Source: JAJTFA01 sp051715425 (GTDB lineage Bacteria > Bacteroidota > Bacteroidia > UKL13-3). From it: DNA of 64,000 nucleotides. The DNA is taken from NCBI GenBank assembly GCA_051715425.1, contig JBPXJS010000002.1, positions 372,001 through 436,000 of the forward strand. The letters run 5' to 3'. How positions within the stretch are numbered: the first letter of the stretch is position 1; every line of letters begins with the position of its first letter. A program made the position numbers and the translations under genes. Positions 43,776 to 52,760 of this stretch are shown here, piece by piece. The notes under the pieces are model-generated. The model saw nothing but the letters and a program-made list of their open reading frames with translations. It was not told the origin of the DNA and made no database searches.

Positions 43776-43825
43776 GATAACCCCATACAAAATAGCAGGA
43801 TTACCTGCACTTTAAATGGGGTTAT
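43776..43825 (-). terminator. Compound hairpin terminator after the phosphate transporter gene
   Basis: ATAACCCCAT (43777-43786) pairs with ATGGGGTTAT (43816-43825), and a second hairpin GCAGG/CCTGC (43795-43808) sits within the loop. On the minus strand it follows the PiT stop by 13 bases and ends in CCCCTTTTT. Confidence 0.65.
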
Positions 43826-43838
43826 TGGTAAAAAGCAA

Positions 43839-45233
43839 TTAGAATAACATGACAATATAATAGGTGATTGCTGCCAAAGTAGCACTTACCGGTATAGTTA
43901 ATATCCATGCCCAAAGCAGGTTTACCGTTACTCCCCACCTCACTGCTGACAATCGTTTGGTTGCCCCAACACCTATAATAGATCCGGTAATGGTATGTGT
44001 GGTACTTACCGGTATGCCCATTTGTTCGGTCATAAATAAGGTAAGTGCTCCGGATGTTTCAGCACTAACACCCTCCAGAGGGGTAACCTTTGTAATGCGT
44101 GTGCCCATTGTTTTTACAATTTTCCATCCTCCGCTCATTGTTCCCAATCCAATGGCTGCGTAACATGCCAGCGGCACCCATTCTGGCATTTGTTTAATAT
44201 CGGTAATATCACCGTTGGCAACCATAGCTGCAGCAATAATACCCATTACTTTTTGGGCATCATTTCCACCATGTCCGATACTGAATGCAGCCGATGACAG
44301 CAATTGCAGCTTTTTAAACATATTGGCCATTTTAAAAGCGGTTGGGGTTTTTACCTTTTCCACGTAAATATAAGAGAGTATAAAAATAAGAACCGCAAGC
44401 ATGATGCAGTAAACGATAAATGAATTGTCGGCCTTGTTAATTTCTTTGGCCAGCTTCTTTTCATCAACCTGTGGATCAATTTGCTGTTTGACTGTTTCTA
44501 CAATATAGCTGGTACCTTTGCTGTCATATTCATCCAGGAGGGGAATCACAGCAGACGCGAGCGCATTAGCAGAATCAAGCTTAAAAGCCAATTCAGGGTG
44601 TTTTTCAACCTCTTTTTTAAGTTTGTCAACCTGATAATACTTGGCTACGTTTTCTTCCATCTTATTCTTTTCAAGCTTATCAAAAAGCATCCAGGTACCA
44701 CCTGCTGCAACCAGAATAATAAGAATACGAAGCCATGTATTGTGCATAATGGTAATGAGGGTAATACTCATGGAGATAACCATTCCAATAATCGGAGCAA
44801 GGAAAATGAAAATAACTGTTTTGGTTATTTTGTCAAGTTCAATAACACTACCGAAAGCAACAAAACCTTTGGTAGCAAAAGCGTGCGCCAATGCAGCACC
44901 TGCAAATCCACCAATTAAGGTATGTGAAGACGAGGAGGGAATTCCATACCACCAGGTGAGCAAATTCCAGAGAATGGCGGCAATTAAACCGGCAAAGATT
45001 ACCTGAAGGGTTATAAATTCTTTATAAACGGTTTTGCCAATGGTATTGGCAACTGCATGATCTTTGAAAATAAAAAAAGCCACAAAATTAAAGAGCGCAG
45101 CCCACAACACTGCCTGAAGGGGAGTAAGCACCTTTGTAGAAACTACCGTGGCAATTGAATTTGCTGCATCGTGAAACCCATTTATATAATCAAATACAAG
45201 GGCAAGAATAATAATGATAATTAAAAAACTCAT
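43839..45233 (-). CDS. pit: Inorganic phosphate transporter, PiT family
   Basis: 464 residues with two PiT half-repeats. The first half has DYINGFHDAANSIATVVSTKVL and GIPSSSSHTLIGGFAGAALA, the second has SAAFSIGHGGNDAQKVMGI and GIPVSTTHTITGSIIGVGA. These paired signatures are the phosphate site. A soluble insert (about 195-270) separates the halves. It moves phosphate, driven by protons or sodium, and lies nine bases after the DUF47 regulator gene that often partners with PiT. Confidence 0.93.
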   Translation of the reverse strand: MSFLIIIIILALVFDYINGFHDAANSIATVVSTKVLTPLQAVLWAALFNFVAFFIFKDHAVANTIGKTVYKEFITLQVIFAGLIAAILWNLLTWWYGIPSSSSHTLIGGFAGAALAHAFATKGFVAFGSVIELDKITKTVIFIFLAPIIGMVISMSITLITIMHNTWLRILIILVAAGGTWMLFDKLEKNKMEENVAKYYQVDKLKKEVEKHPELAFKLDSANALASAVIPLLDEYDSKGTSYIVETVKQQIDPQVDEKKLAKEINKADNSFIVYCIMLAVLIFILSYIYVEKVKTPTAFKMANMFKKLQLLSSAAFSIGHGGNDAQKVMGIIAAAMVANGDITDIKQMPEWVPLACYAAIGLGTMSGGWKIVKTMGTRITKVTPLEGVSAETSGALTLFMTEQMGIPVSTTHTITGSIIGVGATKRLSAVRWGVTVNLLWAWILTIPVSATLAAITYYIVMLF

Positions 45234-45242
45234 GCGGCCGGA

Positions 45243-45890
45243 TTAAGCGTACTTAACAACAATTGATTCGATTACATTGGCCGCGTCTTCAAATTTATCA
45301 GTTGCAATTTCCATCACCTGATAAATTTCTCTTTTCTTAATAAGTTCCTTCACATCTGTTTCTGTATCAAACAACCTTTCAATACACATATCAAAAACAT
45401 CATCGGCCTGATTTTCGAAACTGTTTACCCGAATAATAGCATCCGTTATATTTTTTATGTTTTTCATGTTGCGAAGTTCAAGCACTGCTGCCTTTACCTG
45501 CTCAGAACCCAACCGGATAATTTCGGCCATTTTCTGAATGCCGCTGTCATTTGGATTTACTTTGTAGAAGTTAATTTTTTTAGCTGATGCATAAATATAA
45601 TCGCAAATATCATCCAGTGCGGTAGCCAGATAGTGAATGTCTTCCCTGTCAAACGGGGTAATAAAGTTTTTGCCCAATTCCTGAAATATCTGATGGGTGT
45701 ATTCATCATTTTTATGTTCAAGGTCTTCTACTTTTTTTATCAGGGCTCCGCGTTTATCAAAGTCAGGCTCTGCAACAACTTCGGTTAATAATTTCCCCAT
45801 ATCGGCCACATTTATTGCTACCGATTCGAAAAGTGAAAAGAAAACCCGGTCTTTAGGGAGGAATAAGGATAAAATGCCGTTTAAGCTCAT
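45243..45890 (-). CDS. DUF47/PhoU-like regulator of the PiT transporter
   Basis: 215 residues, all helical, with the conserved SLNGILSLFLPKDRVFFSLFE opening and repeated PhoU-type patterns: KKVEDLEHKNDEYTHQIFQELGK, FDREDIHYLATALDDICDYIY and FENQADDVFDMCIERLFD. PhoU-like DUF47 proteins usually sit next to PiT transporters and modulate phosphate entry. Gene order porin, DUF47, PiT supports a phosphate function. Confidence 0.92.
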   Translation of the reverse strand: MSLNGILSLFLPKDRVFFSLFESVAINVADMGKLLTEVVAEPDFDKRGALIKKVEDLEHKNDEYTHQIFQELGKNFITPFDREDIHYLATALDDICDYIYASAKKINFYKVNPNDSGIQKMAEIIRLGSEQVKAAVLELRNMKNIKNITDAIIRVNSFENQADDVFDMCIERLFDTETDVKELIKKREIYQVMEIATDKFEDAANVIESIVVKYA

Positions 45891-45914
45891 GTATTTAGTT
45901 TTTATATGGTTTAA

Positions 45915-47099
45915 TTAAATGCCCAGTTCTATCTGAAAACGAATTTGCCAGTTGTTATGCGCTGGTGTTGGAACAAACTCAAAATAGGTGACATCAGTTT
46001 GCACTTTTAGTCTGTGTCCTTTAAAAAACTTACCCGCAACCATGGTATACAGGTTGGTTTCTTTTTCATATTTTTTTGTATCTCCTTCGGGTTCGGTATG
46101 GGTAAAACGTCCACCCAGCAACATATTGTTTTTAAATACATAACTGAGTTCTGAATTACTACCCCATCCATTATACATACTCACTTTTTTATTGTCGGAT
46201 GCAATAGTAACCACCGGATTTTTTACCTCTCTTTTATAGAGCTCTGAACTTAATGCCCAACCATTAAATTTGAGAAGAATATCACCTCCATAGTTCGAAA
46301 AGTTTCGTTGTTCTTTTATTGTTTTTCCAAGAGTACCGCCAGTTCGGTTGGTATGATCTACAAAGGCATAACAACCGGCAATAGCAAGTTTGGGTTTTTT
46401 CTCACGCATCAGATCTGCCTCAAAATAATCACCTCCGTTGGTGAAACGACCGAAGGGATAAATTTCAACTCTTGAACTATACAAAAGTCCCTGATCACTT
46501 TTTGCCACATTGCGGCCTTCACCTGTTGACACAGCACCTCTCAGGTTGTAATGCAATCCACCAAGGCTATTGTCATAGTATAATTGTAAACCAAAATCGC
46601 GGTCAACGGTGAATATGCCATTCACATTAGAACGGTCGGCAAACTGCAAGTCGCCTGAAGAAATAATGCGTTGCCTGTTTCCGGGAAGTTTGGTTTGCCC
46701 TACACCAACGGTAAAATGTTTGTTAGGTTTGTAAAATAACATCGCATCACGAATCACGTTCGGATATTCGGTATTGTCCCAATCCATATCACCCCTGCTG
46801 AAGGACAGTTGTAAAGCGTAAGAAAACTTTGGGTTATAAACAAACCCATCAAATCTCAAGCGTAAACGCCTTACAATCATTTCCCATTCTTTGGTGGAAT
46901 AGTCTTTATCACTTACGGTGGACATTGCCACCCGGTTTTGGATGCGGAACCTGATACCGAGGGAGAAGGAACTATCAGGAGGGGTAATTCCCAAACCTTT
47001 GCTATAGGCAAAGTATGGCATTGGATTATCAGCGTGCTGGGCAAAAAGGGGCTGATTAACAGTTAAAATGAAAACAGCAATGGCAAGAATCCTTTTCAT
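45915..47099 (-). CDS. Phosphate-selective porin (OprO/OprP type)
   Basis: 394 residues with a signal peptide (AVFILTVNQPLFAQ) and a long series of barrel strands: SLGIRFRIQNRVAMSTVSD, LRLRFDGFVYNPKFSYALQLSF, FTVGVGQTKLPGNRQRI, LQFADRSNVNGIFTVDRDFG. This pattern is that of the OprP-like porin family. It would let phosphate or pyrophosphate through the outer membrane to the PiT transporter encoded downstream (24-base gap to the DUF47 gene). Selectivity is inferred from family and neighbours. Confidence 0.87.
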   Translation of the reverse strand: MKRILAIAVFILTVNQPLFAQHADNPMPYFAYSKGLGITPPDSSFSLGIRFRIQNRVAMSTVSDKDYSTKEWEMIVRRLRLRFDGFVYNPKFSYALQLSFSRGDMDWDNTEYPNVIRDAMLFYKPNKHFTVGVGQTKLPGNRQRIISSGDLQFADRSNVNGIFTVDRDFGLQLYYDNSLGGLHYNLRGAVSTGEGRNVAKSDQGLLYSSRVEIYPFGRFTNGGDYFEADLMREKKPKLAIAGCYAFVDHTNRTGGTLGKTIKEQRNFSNYGGDILLKFNGWALSSELYKREVKNPVVTIASDNKKVSMYNGWGSNSELSYVFKNNMLLGGRFTHTEPEGDTKKYEKETNLYTMVAGKFFKGHRLKVQTDVTYFEFVPTPAHNNWQIRFQIELGI

Positions 47100-47240
47100 A
47101 ATGATGAATTTGGTGCCGCGATATTATCATTCTGAGTTCAATTAATATTTAGTTAACAATAATTTAATATTGAATGGAACAAACGAATGCCATTAAAGGA
47201 TAAGTAGCCTAAAAAAGATGCTGTTTGTTTTATACTACAC

Positions 47241-47825
47241 TTACTGGATAAGTTTCCGGTGCAGTTTTAATACCTGAGGAATAAGCATATGAAGCTCATC
47301 ATTTACAATTTGATGCTGGCTTCTTTTTACTTTATCTTCTTCACTCATTTGGTTATTCATGCGGGAAATCACCGCTTCCCGGCTTAATCCGTCACGTTTC
47401 ATGGTGCGGGTAATGCGCAATGCTTCAGGGGCTGAAACTACAATTACCTCATCAACTTGTTTGTAGGAATCGGTTTCAAACATAAGTGCCGCTTCCTTCA
47501 GAACATAAAGCGTTGGTTGTATATTCAGGCACCAGGTGTCAAAATCGGCAAAAACAGCTGGATGCACGAGGTTATTTAACCTGCCAAGCAAATCAGGGTT
47601 ATTAAAAACCTGAGCAGCAATATAGGCCCGGTCTATTTCGCCTGTGGTAAGGTAAGCCTGCTCTCCCAATAACTCTTTTATATCTTTAATAAGGGTAGGG
47701 GAGCTATTCATAAGGGCTTTGGCCCTTGTATCGGCAGAATAAACAGGAATACCCAGCTGCATAAAAATGGCACTAACGGTACTTTTACCGCTACCAATGC
47801 AGCCGGTTATTCCTATTTTTCTCAA
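47241..47825 (-). CDS. coaE: Dephospho-CoA kinase
   Basis: 194 residues, last enzyme of coenzyme A synthesis. The P-loop IGITGCIGSGKSTVSAIF is at the N-terminus, followed by VYSADTRAKALM with the catalytic Asp, NLVHPAVFADF and VVSAPEALRITRTMKRDGLS with the lid arginines. Complete and of normal length. It lies three bases after yajC and closes the nusB-DUF1573-yajC-coaE cluster, an order recurring in Bacteroidota. Confidence 0.95.
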   Translation of the reverse strand: MRKIGITGCIGSGKSTVSAIFMQLGIPVYSADTRAKALMNSSPTLIKDIKELLGEQAYLTTGEIDRAYIAAQVFNNPDLLGRLNNLVHPAVFADFDTWCLNIQPTLYVLKEAALMFETDSYKQVDEVIVVSAPEALRITRTMKRDGLSREAVISRMNNQMSEEDKVKRSQHQIVNDELHMLIPQVLKLHRKLIQ

Positions 47826-47828
47826 AAA

Positions 47829-48155
47829 TTATTTCTTTTCTTCTTTCTTAGGTTGGTTTAATAACCTGGAAGCTTCCATGGAAACGGCAGTGCGGTCAAT
47901 ACGAAGGCGTGTGCCTTCACTTTCAATAACAAGTGTGGTATCATTCATTTCCACTATTTTGGCATGAACACCACCTATGGTAATAATTTTGTCGCCTTTG
48001 CCCAGGCTTTCCCTGAACTTCTTTTGCTCCTTATTCTTTTTCATCTGAGGGTAAATCATAAAAAAGTAAAATACCACCATAATCAGAATGAGGGGTAAAA
48101 AGGAACCGAGTCCGCCACCACCAGTTGGGTTGGCCATTAAAATTGCTTGCATCAT
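47829..48155 (-). CDS. yajC: Preprotein translocase subunit YajC
   Basis: 108 residues. One membrane helix (LGSFLPLILIMVVFYFFMIYP) is followed by QMKKNKEQKKFRESLGKGDKIITIGGVHAKIVEMNDTTLVIES, the typical YajC soluble part. It associates with the SecDF-type translocase at the inner membrane. A basic C-terminal tail ends KKEEKK. Co-transcribed with its neighbours (seven-base gap to the DUF1573 gene). Confidence 0.93.
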   Translation of the reverse strand: MMQAILMANPTGGGGLGSFLPLILIMVVFYFFMIYPQMKKNKEQKKFRESLGKGDKIITIGGVHAKIVEMNDTTLVIESEGTRLRIDRTAVSMEASRLLNQPKKEEKK

Positions 48156-48162
48156 ATATTGT

Positions 48163-48639
48163 TTATTTATTTAAGATCTGACTTCCTGGTTTAACCTGCA
48201 CAAATCCGGAAATGCGGAGAACTGTTTGCACAGGTGTTGTATTGGATGTTACGTAAACTTCTTTGTTAAATTTATCTTCTCTGTACTCACTGTTAAAAAC
48301 CACTTTAATAAATCCTTCCTGTCCGGGCTTTACAGGTTCCTTAGAGAACTCAGGTACCGTGCAACCGCAACTGGCTTTGGCATCTGATATGAGCAAGTCG
48401 GCATCTCCGGTGTTTTTGAATTTAAAGTTGTATTCTGTTTTCTCGCCCTGAGTAATGTTACCAAAGTCATGTTCCACCTTATCAAAGGTAATAACAGCCT
48501 GGCCTTTCTCCATGGCTTCTTCGCTGCGGGAACTGTCGGCCGATGCAGAAATATTGATACTATCTGCCGAGGCTTTTGGTTTTTCATTTTTACAGGAAAA
48601 AATTCCAAGAATAATAAAAGGTAAAATCAGCTTTTTCAT
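48163..48639 (-). CDS. DUF1573 lipoprotein
   Basis: 158 residues. The signal peptide ends ILGIFSCKNEKP, a lipobox. The DUF1573 domain contains ITFDKVEHDFGNITQGEKTEY, AKASCGCTVPEFSKEPVKPGQ and VFNSEYREDKFNKEVYVTSN. This small Ig-like fold is common in Bacteroidota and its role is unclear; a place at the periplasmic side of the envelope is expected. Its position between nusB and yajC is a recurring arrangement in the phylum. Confidence 0.9.
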   Translation of the reverse strand: MKKLILPFIILGIFSCKNEKPKASADSINISASADSSRSEEAMEKGQAVITFDKVEHDFGNITQGEKTEYNFKFKNTGDADLLISDAKASCGCTVPEFSKEPVKPGQEGFIKVVFNSEYREDKFNKEVYVTSNTTPVQTVLRISGFVQVKPGSQILNK

Positions 48640-48659
48640 GATATATACTTTTAAGTTGG

Positions 48660-49604
48660 TTACTCAACAAGTCCCCGGCCGGTTTTTATCATTTTGTTTT
48701 CTTTCCTCAAGTCTATCTGAATTTTATCAAGAATTCCATTAATAAACCCGTGGCTGTTTGGGGTGCTGTATAATTTGGCCAGTTCCAGGTATTCGTTAAT
48801 ACTTACCTTCACCGGTATCTGAGGAAACTTAAGGATTTCGCAAAGCGCCATTTTCATCAGTAACATATCAACCGTGGCAATACGCTCCGGTTCCCAGTTT
48901 TGTGTTTTGGATGCAATTAATGTGGTAAACTCATCATTGGCATCAACACATTTTCTGAAAAGCTCTTTCATGAATTTTTCCTCTTCCTCATCTTCACTAT
49001 AGTTGCTTATAATAAAGGAATCAGAGTTGTCTTCTTTCATCTGATCAACACTTTTAAGCAGGGAAGAGGTTACCACCACCTGATCATCTTCCCAGTTCAT
49101 AAATTTCTCTTCTATGTAATGGTTAAAAAGATCCGACTCGGCTATGCATACCTGAAACAGTTCGTTCAGAATTTTGCGGTCATCAAGAAAAATATGTTCC
49201 GGATTTTCGAAGTATTTAACAAATGCCTCATTATTTTTTAGTAGCTGCCAAACTTGCTTAAAGAGTTCAGTAGTGTTATCCCATTTAAGCTTAACATGCT
49301 GCATTTGAAGTTTAAGTTCTTCACTTTGCTCCAGCTTAATTACCGCCTTGTTATTATAGTATGCCTTAAGCGGGTTAATGGTACTATCCAGAGGGAAATA
49401 CTTGGATTGTTGCACATCCAGTTCCTTCTCCACGTAAAAACGGAGTTCTCCCGGCATGGCTAATAAAAAAATATAAATCTGGTGAGCTTTCTCTAATGTT
49501 TTTAAGAGGTTTCTCTCATGAAGGGTACGATTACCCGTTTCATCCTGCCAGTAAGCATAGAGTTGGTGAAAAACCTTTATTCTTAAAAATCTGCGACTAA
49601 ACAT
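48660..49604 (-). CDS. nusB: Transcription antitermination factor NusB (long Bacteroidota form)
   Basis: 314 residues, about twice a typical NusB. The C-terminal part is the recognisable NusB fold: ELFRKCVDANDEFTTLIASKTQNWEPERIATVDMLLMKMALCEI, VSINEYLELAKLYSTPNSHGFINGILDKI. The N-terminal half begins RRFLRIKVFHQLYAYWQDE, with an acidic linker DSFIISNYSEDEEEEKF between. NusB binds boxA RNA with NusE to reduce termination on rRNA operons. A boxA-like sequence is seen before a small gene near 34.7 kb. It heads the nusB-DUF1573-yajC-coaE cluster. Confidence 0.9.
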   Translation of the reverse strand: MFSRRFLRIKVFHQLYAYWQDETGNRTLHERNLLKTLEKAHQIYIFLLAMPGELRFYVEKELDVQQSKYFPLDSTINPLKAYYNNKAVIKLEQSEELKLQMQHVKLKWDNTTELFKQVWQLLKNNEAFVKYFENPEHIFLDDRKILNELFQVCIAESDLFNHYIEEKFMNWEDDQVVVTSSLLKSVDQMKEDNSDSFIISNYSEDEEEEKFMKELFRKCVDANDEFTTLIASKTQNWEPERIATVDMLLMKMALCEILKFPQIPVKVSINEYLELAKLYSTPNSHGFINGILDKIQIDLRKENKMIKTGRGLVE

Positions 49605-49628
49605 GAATCAGAACGTTGTTTGTATAAT

Positions 49629-49659
49629 GAAAAAACAGCAGGAGTAACCCTCCTGCTGT
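49629..49659 (-). terminator. Terminator after leucine dehydrogenase
   Basis: A perfect ten-base stem ACAGCAGGAG / CTCCTGCTGT (49635-49644 and 49650-49659) is followed on the minus strand by TTTTTT, ten bases past the dehydrogenase stop. Confidence 0.9.
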
Positions 49660-49668
49660 CAAAGGAAA

Positions 49669-50769
49669 TTAATAGGTTGATTTTACCCTTAAGATATCGC
49701 TTACCCTTTTTTCTGCAAGCTGTGTAGCTGCCAGTTGTGTATGAATCTTACTGTCGGCTGCAGTTTTTAATATGTTAAGTGTTACATCATAAATGTGTTC
49801 GGTATTGCGGAAAGCCGTTTCGCGGTTGTATCCGATATATTCCTGGTAAACGTTGATCAAACCACCGGCATTGATAAGAAAGTCAGGTGCGTAAGTGATG
49901 CCTTTTTCAACCAGCATTGGCCCGTGTACATTCTCATCTGCCAACTGATTATTGGCAGCTCCTGCCACTACTTTACACTTTAGTTTATTAATGTTATCGG
50001 TATTTAAAATAGCACCCAAGGCACATGGGGCAAAAATATCCACTTCCTGGCTGTAAATATCATCGCCTTTTACAACAACAGCTCCCAAATCTTTTGCGTA
50101 TTTGGCCAGTACCTCTTCGTTAATATCTGCTATAATTAATTTAGCTCCTTCTTTATGCAGGTATTCCAGCAGGTGTCCGCCTACCTTGCCAATACCTTGC
50201 ACAGCTACTTTTTTCCCGTTAAGGCTGTCGCTTCCATAAACATGTTTTACGGCTGCTTTCATACCCATAAAAGTTCCGTAAGCAGTAACCGGACTTGGAT
50301 CTCCGCCTCCGCCCATTGATTCAGGCAAACCAACCACATGGGTGGTTTCCATATGCACGTATTCCATATCCCGGGTGGTGGTGTTCACATCCTCAGCAGT
50401 GATATATTTTCCACTCAGGTTTTCTACAAAACGGCCAAATTTGCGCATTAAAGCTTCTGTTTTAATAGTTTTGGCATCACCTATTATAACAGCTTTTGCC
50501 CCGCCCAGGTTAAGTCCGGAAATGGCTGCTTTATATGTCATTCCTCTTGATAAGCGTAAAACATCGTTTACTGCCTCAGCCTCAGAAGCGTAGTTCCAGA
50601 TTCTGGTACCACCTAAACCTGGCCCTAAAACGGTATTGTGAATAGCTATAATGGCTTTAAGACCTGTATGTTTATCCTGGCAAAAAACCAGTTCTTCATG
50701 ATCGTGTGTAAATAGTTGTCCAAAAATTTCAGCAGACTGATTGTTTGAGGCTCCCTGTGTAGTTGACAT
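49669..50769 (-). CDS. Glu/Leu/Phe/Val dehydrogenase, leucine dehydrogenase type
   Basis: 366 residues. The N-terminal catalytic domain has LGPGLGGTRIWNY, SGLNLGGAKAVIIG with the catalytic lysine, and YITAEDVNTTTRDMEYV with the catalytic Asp. The C-terminal Rossmann domain has VAVQGIGKVGGHLLEYL. Length and motifs fit branched-chain amino-acid dehydrogenases, which deaminate leucine, valine or isoleucine with NAD. A role in branched-chain catabolism or iso-fatty-acid precursor supply, important in Bacteroidota, is likely. The gene has an exact -7 element and a strong terminator, so it is monocistronic. Confidence 0.92.
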   Translation of the reverse strand: MSTTQGASNNQSAEIFGQLFTHDHEELVFCQDKHTGLKAIIAIHNTVLGPGLGGTRIWNYASEAEAVNDVLRLSRGMTYKAAISGLNLGGAKAVIIGDAKTIKTEALMRKFGRFVENLSGKYITAEDVNTTTRDMEYVHMETTHVVGLPESMGGGGDPSPVTAYGTFMGMKAAVKHVYGSDSLNGKKVAVQGIGKVGGHLLEYLHKEGAKLIIADINEEVLAKYAKDLGAVVVKGDDIYSQEVDIFAPCALGAILNTDNINKLKCKVVAGAANNQLADENVHGPMLVEKGITYAPDFLINAGGLINVYQEYIGYNRETAFRNTEHIYDVTLNILKTAADSKIHTQLAATQLAEKRVSDILRVKSTY

Positions 50770-50807
50770 ATTTAGTTTTCTTTAGTTCGGGTAAATAATG
50801 AAGTTTG

Positions 50808-50815
50808 CAAAAGTA
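50808..50815 (-). promoter_or_regulatory. -7 element of the leucine dehydrogenase gene
   Basis: On the minus strand this reads TACTTTTG, an exact TAnnTTTG match, 38 bases before the ATG. I could not find a well-spaced TTG upstream. Confidence 0.5.
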
Positions 50816-50852
50816 ACGCATTTTTCGTTTTTTCATAATTAACGGCAACTGA

Positions 50853-52643
50853 TTGAAATCACTAAAGCACCTCAATAAATATCTTTACAAATACCGCATC
50901 AGGTTTCTATCAGGTATTGTGTTCGTTATATCGTCAAATTTATTTTCGGTATTTCCGGCACAGGCGGTGGGCAAAGCAATTGATATGATAAGAGAAAACC
51001 TGTCTGTTTATTCTTTGTTTTCAGGTTCTGGGTTAAACAATGCTTTAAAAAAAGAGTTGGGTGAGGCTTTGTTGTACTTTGCTGCTCTCATTCTTCTATT
51101 CGCCATTATCAGGGGTATATTCATGTATTTTATGCGTCAAACATTAATCGTGATGTCGCGCAAGGTGGAATATGACCTGAAAAATGAAATTTTCGAACAT
51201 TATCAGCGTCTTCCTCAATCGTTTTACAGGGTAAACAATACCGGAGATATGATGGCCAGGATTTCTGAAGATGTAAGCAGGGTAAGAATGTATATTGGCC
51301 CGGCCATGATGTATTTTACCAACCTGATAGCAACATTTTTGGTGGTAATCCCATACATGTTTTCGGTAAATGTATGGTTTGCCACATTGGTATTGTTGCC
51401 TTTGCCGGTGCTTTCTTATGCCATTTTTAAGGTGAATACGATCATTAACCGGAAAAGCGATGCCATACAATCTAAATTATCAGATATTACTTCATTTGTG
51501 CAGGAAACTTTCTCCGGTATCAGGGTAATAAAGGCTTTTGGAGCAGAGGATCATTCCAGAAATGCATTTCAAAAGGAACTGGAGGATTACAAGGGAAGAT
51601 CACTTTCTCTGGCAAAAGTAGATGCTACCTTTTTTCCCTTGATGATTTTTTTAACCGGACTCAGTACACTTATCACTGTTTCTGTTGGAGGCGTTTTGGT
51701 ATTATATGGGGAAATCGGGGTAGGCAATATTGCCGAGTTTATTATTTATGTAAACCTCCTTACCTGGCCGGTGGCAGCTCTTGGTTATACCAGTTCTATG
51801 GTTCAGCGGGCGGCTGCTTCTCAGGAGCGAATTAACAGGTTTCTGGCAGTTAAGCCTGAAACGGAACATGAGCAGGCCAAACAAGCTACACTGGAAAGTG
51901 GAATTGAATTCAGAAATGTATCGTTTTGTTATCCGGGTAAAAATGAACGGGCATTAAAAAACATCAGTTTTCAGTTGCCCAAAGGTAAAACCCTTGCTAT
52001 TGTTGGAGGCACAGGCGCTGGCAAAACCACCCTTATTCAGTTATTGTTGCGTGTGATGGATGTTGATGAAGGGGAAATATGGATTGATGGTACAAACATT
52101 AAAGACCTGAATCTCCAATCCTACAAGAACAAAATAGGCTATGCTCCCCAGGATATTTTTCTGTTTTCTGATAGCATTTTCAACAATATAGCCTTTGGAA
52201 TAAGTGATATAAGCCAGGGTGCGGTTTTAAAAGAGAAGGTAACCAACGCTGCAAATATGTCGGCTTTAACTGCTTCTATCAGAGAATTTGCAGATGGCTT
52301 TGAAACTGTGGTGGGTGAGAGGGGAATCTCCCTTTCCGGAGGGCAGAAACAAAGGGTAGCCATTGCACGTGCCCTCATCAAAAATCCGGAACTTTTGGTT
52401 CTTGACGATTGTTTATCTGCCATTGATACCCATACGGAGGCCGAAATACTTGGGCACTTGCGTATCTTTATGAAAAACCGCACATCACTCATCGTGAGCC
52501 ATCGGGTTTCATCGGTAAAAGATGCTGATCATATAATAGTTATTGAAAACGGGGAGGTGAAGGAGCAGGGTAATCATGCCGCATTAATCGGGCTAAACAA
52601 TAGATATGCTGCATTATACCAAAGACAACTTACCGAGGCATAA
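50853..52643 (+). CDS. ABC exporter half-transporter (MsbA-like) with degenerate Walker B
   Basis: 596 residues. Six helices make the transmembrane domain (about 1-320), followed by the ATPase: Walker A AIVGGTGAGKTTLIQLLL, signature ISLSGGQKQRVAIARAL, Walker B LLVLDDCLSAIDT and switch SLIVSHRVSSVKDAD. The residue after Walker B is Asp, not the catalytic Glu, as in the degenerate site of heterodimeric exporters. No partner ABC gene is adjacent. Substrate is unknown. Start is TTG 50853; no closer ATG retains the KSLKHLNKYLYKYRI coupling helix. Confidence 0.9.
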   Translation: MKSLKHLNKYLYKYRIRFLSGIVFVISSNLFSVFPAQAVGKAIDMIRENLSVYSLFSGSGLNNALKKELGEALLYFAALILLFAIIRGIFMYFMRQTLIVMSRKVEYDLKNEIFEHYQRLPQSFYRVNNTGDMMARISEDVSRVRMYIGPAMMYFTNLIATFLVVIPYMFSVNVWFATLVLLPLPVLSYAIFKVNTIINRKSDAIQSKLSDITSFVQETFSGIRVIKAFGAEDHSRNAFQKELEDYKGRSLSLAKVDATFFPLMIFLTGLSTLITVSVGGVLVLYGEIGVGNIAEFIIYVNLLTWPVAALGYTSSMVQRAAASQERINRFLAVKPETEHEQAKQATLESGIEFRNVSFCYPGKNERALKNISFQLPKGKTLAIVGGTGAGKTTLIQLLLRVMDVDEGEIWIDGTNIKDLNLQSYKNKIGYAPQDIFLFSDSIFNNIAFGISDISQGAVLKEKVTNAANMSALTASIREFADGFETVVGERGISLSGGQKQRVAIARALIKNPELLVLDDCLSAIDTHTEAEILGHLRIFMKNRTSLIVSHRVSSVKDADHIIVIENGEVKEQGNHAALIGLNNRYAALYQRQLTEA

Positions 52644-52760
52644 AATATTCAAAAAAATATTTTACAGGAATGGTACTTTGTTGTTGATAAAATATTTTGA
52701 AAAATATACCCTATCCGGTATTTTAGCCGAAATTTTAATAAATACCAATTAAATCAGACG

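Noticed and set aside
52644..52700. AT-only hairpin AAAATATT/AATATTTT after the ABC exporter gene as terminator
   Set aside because: The stem has no G or C and is probably too weak; such repeats are expected in AT-rich gaps.
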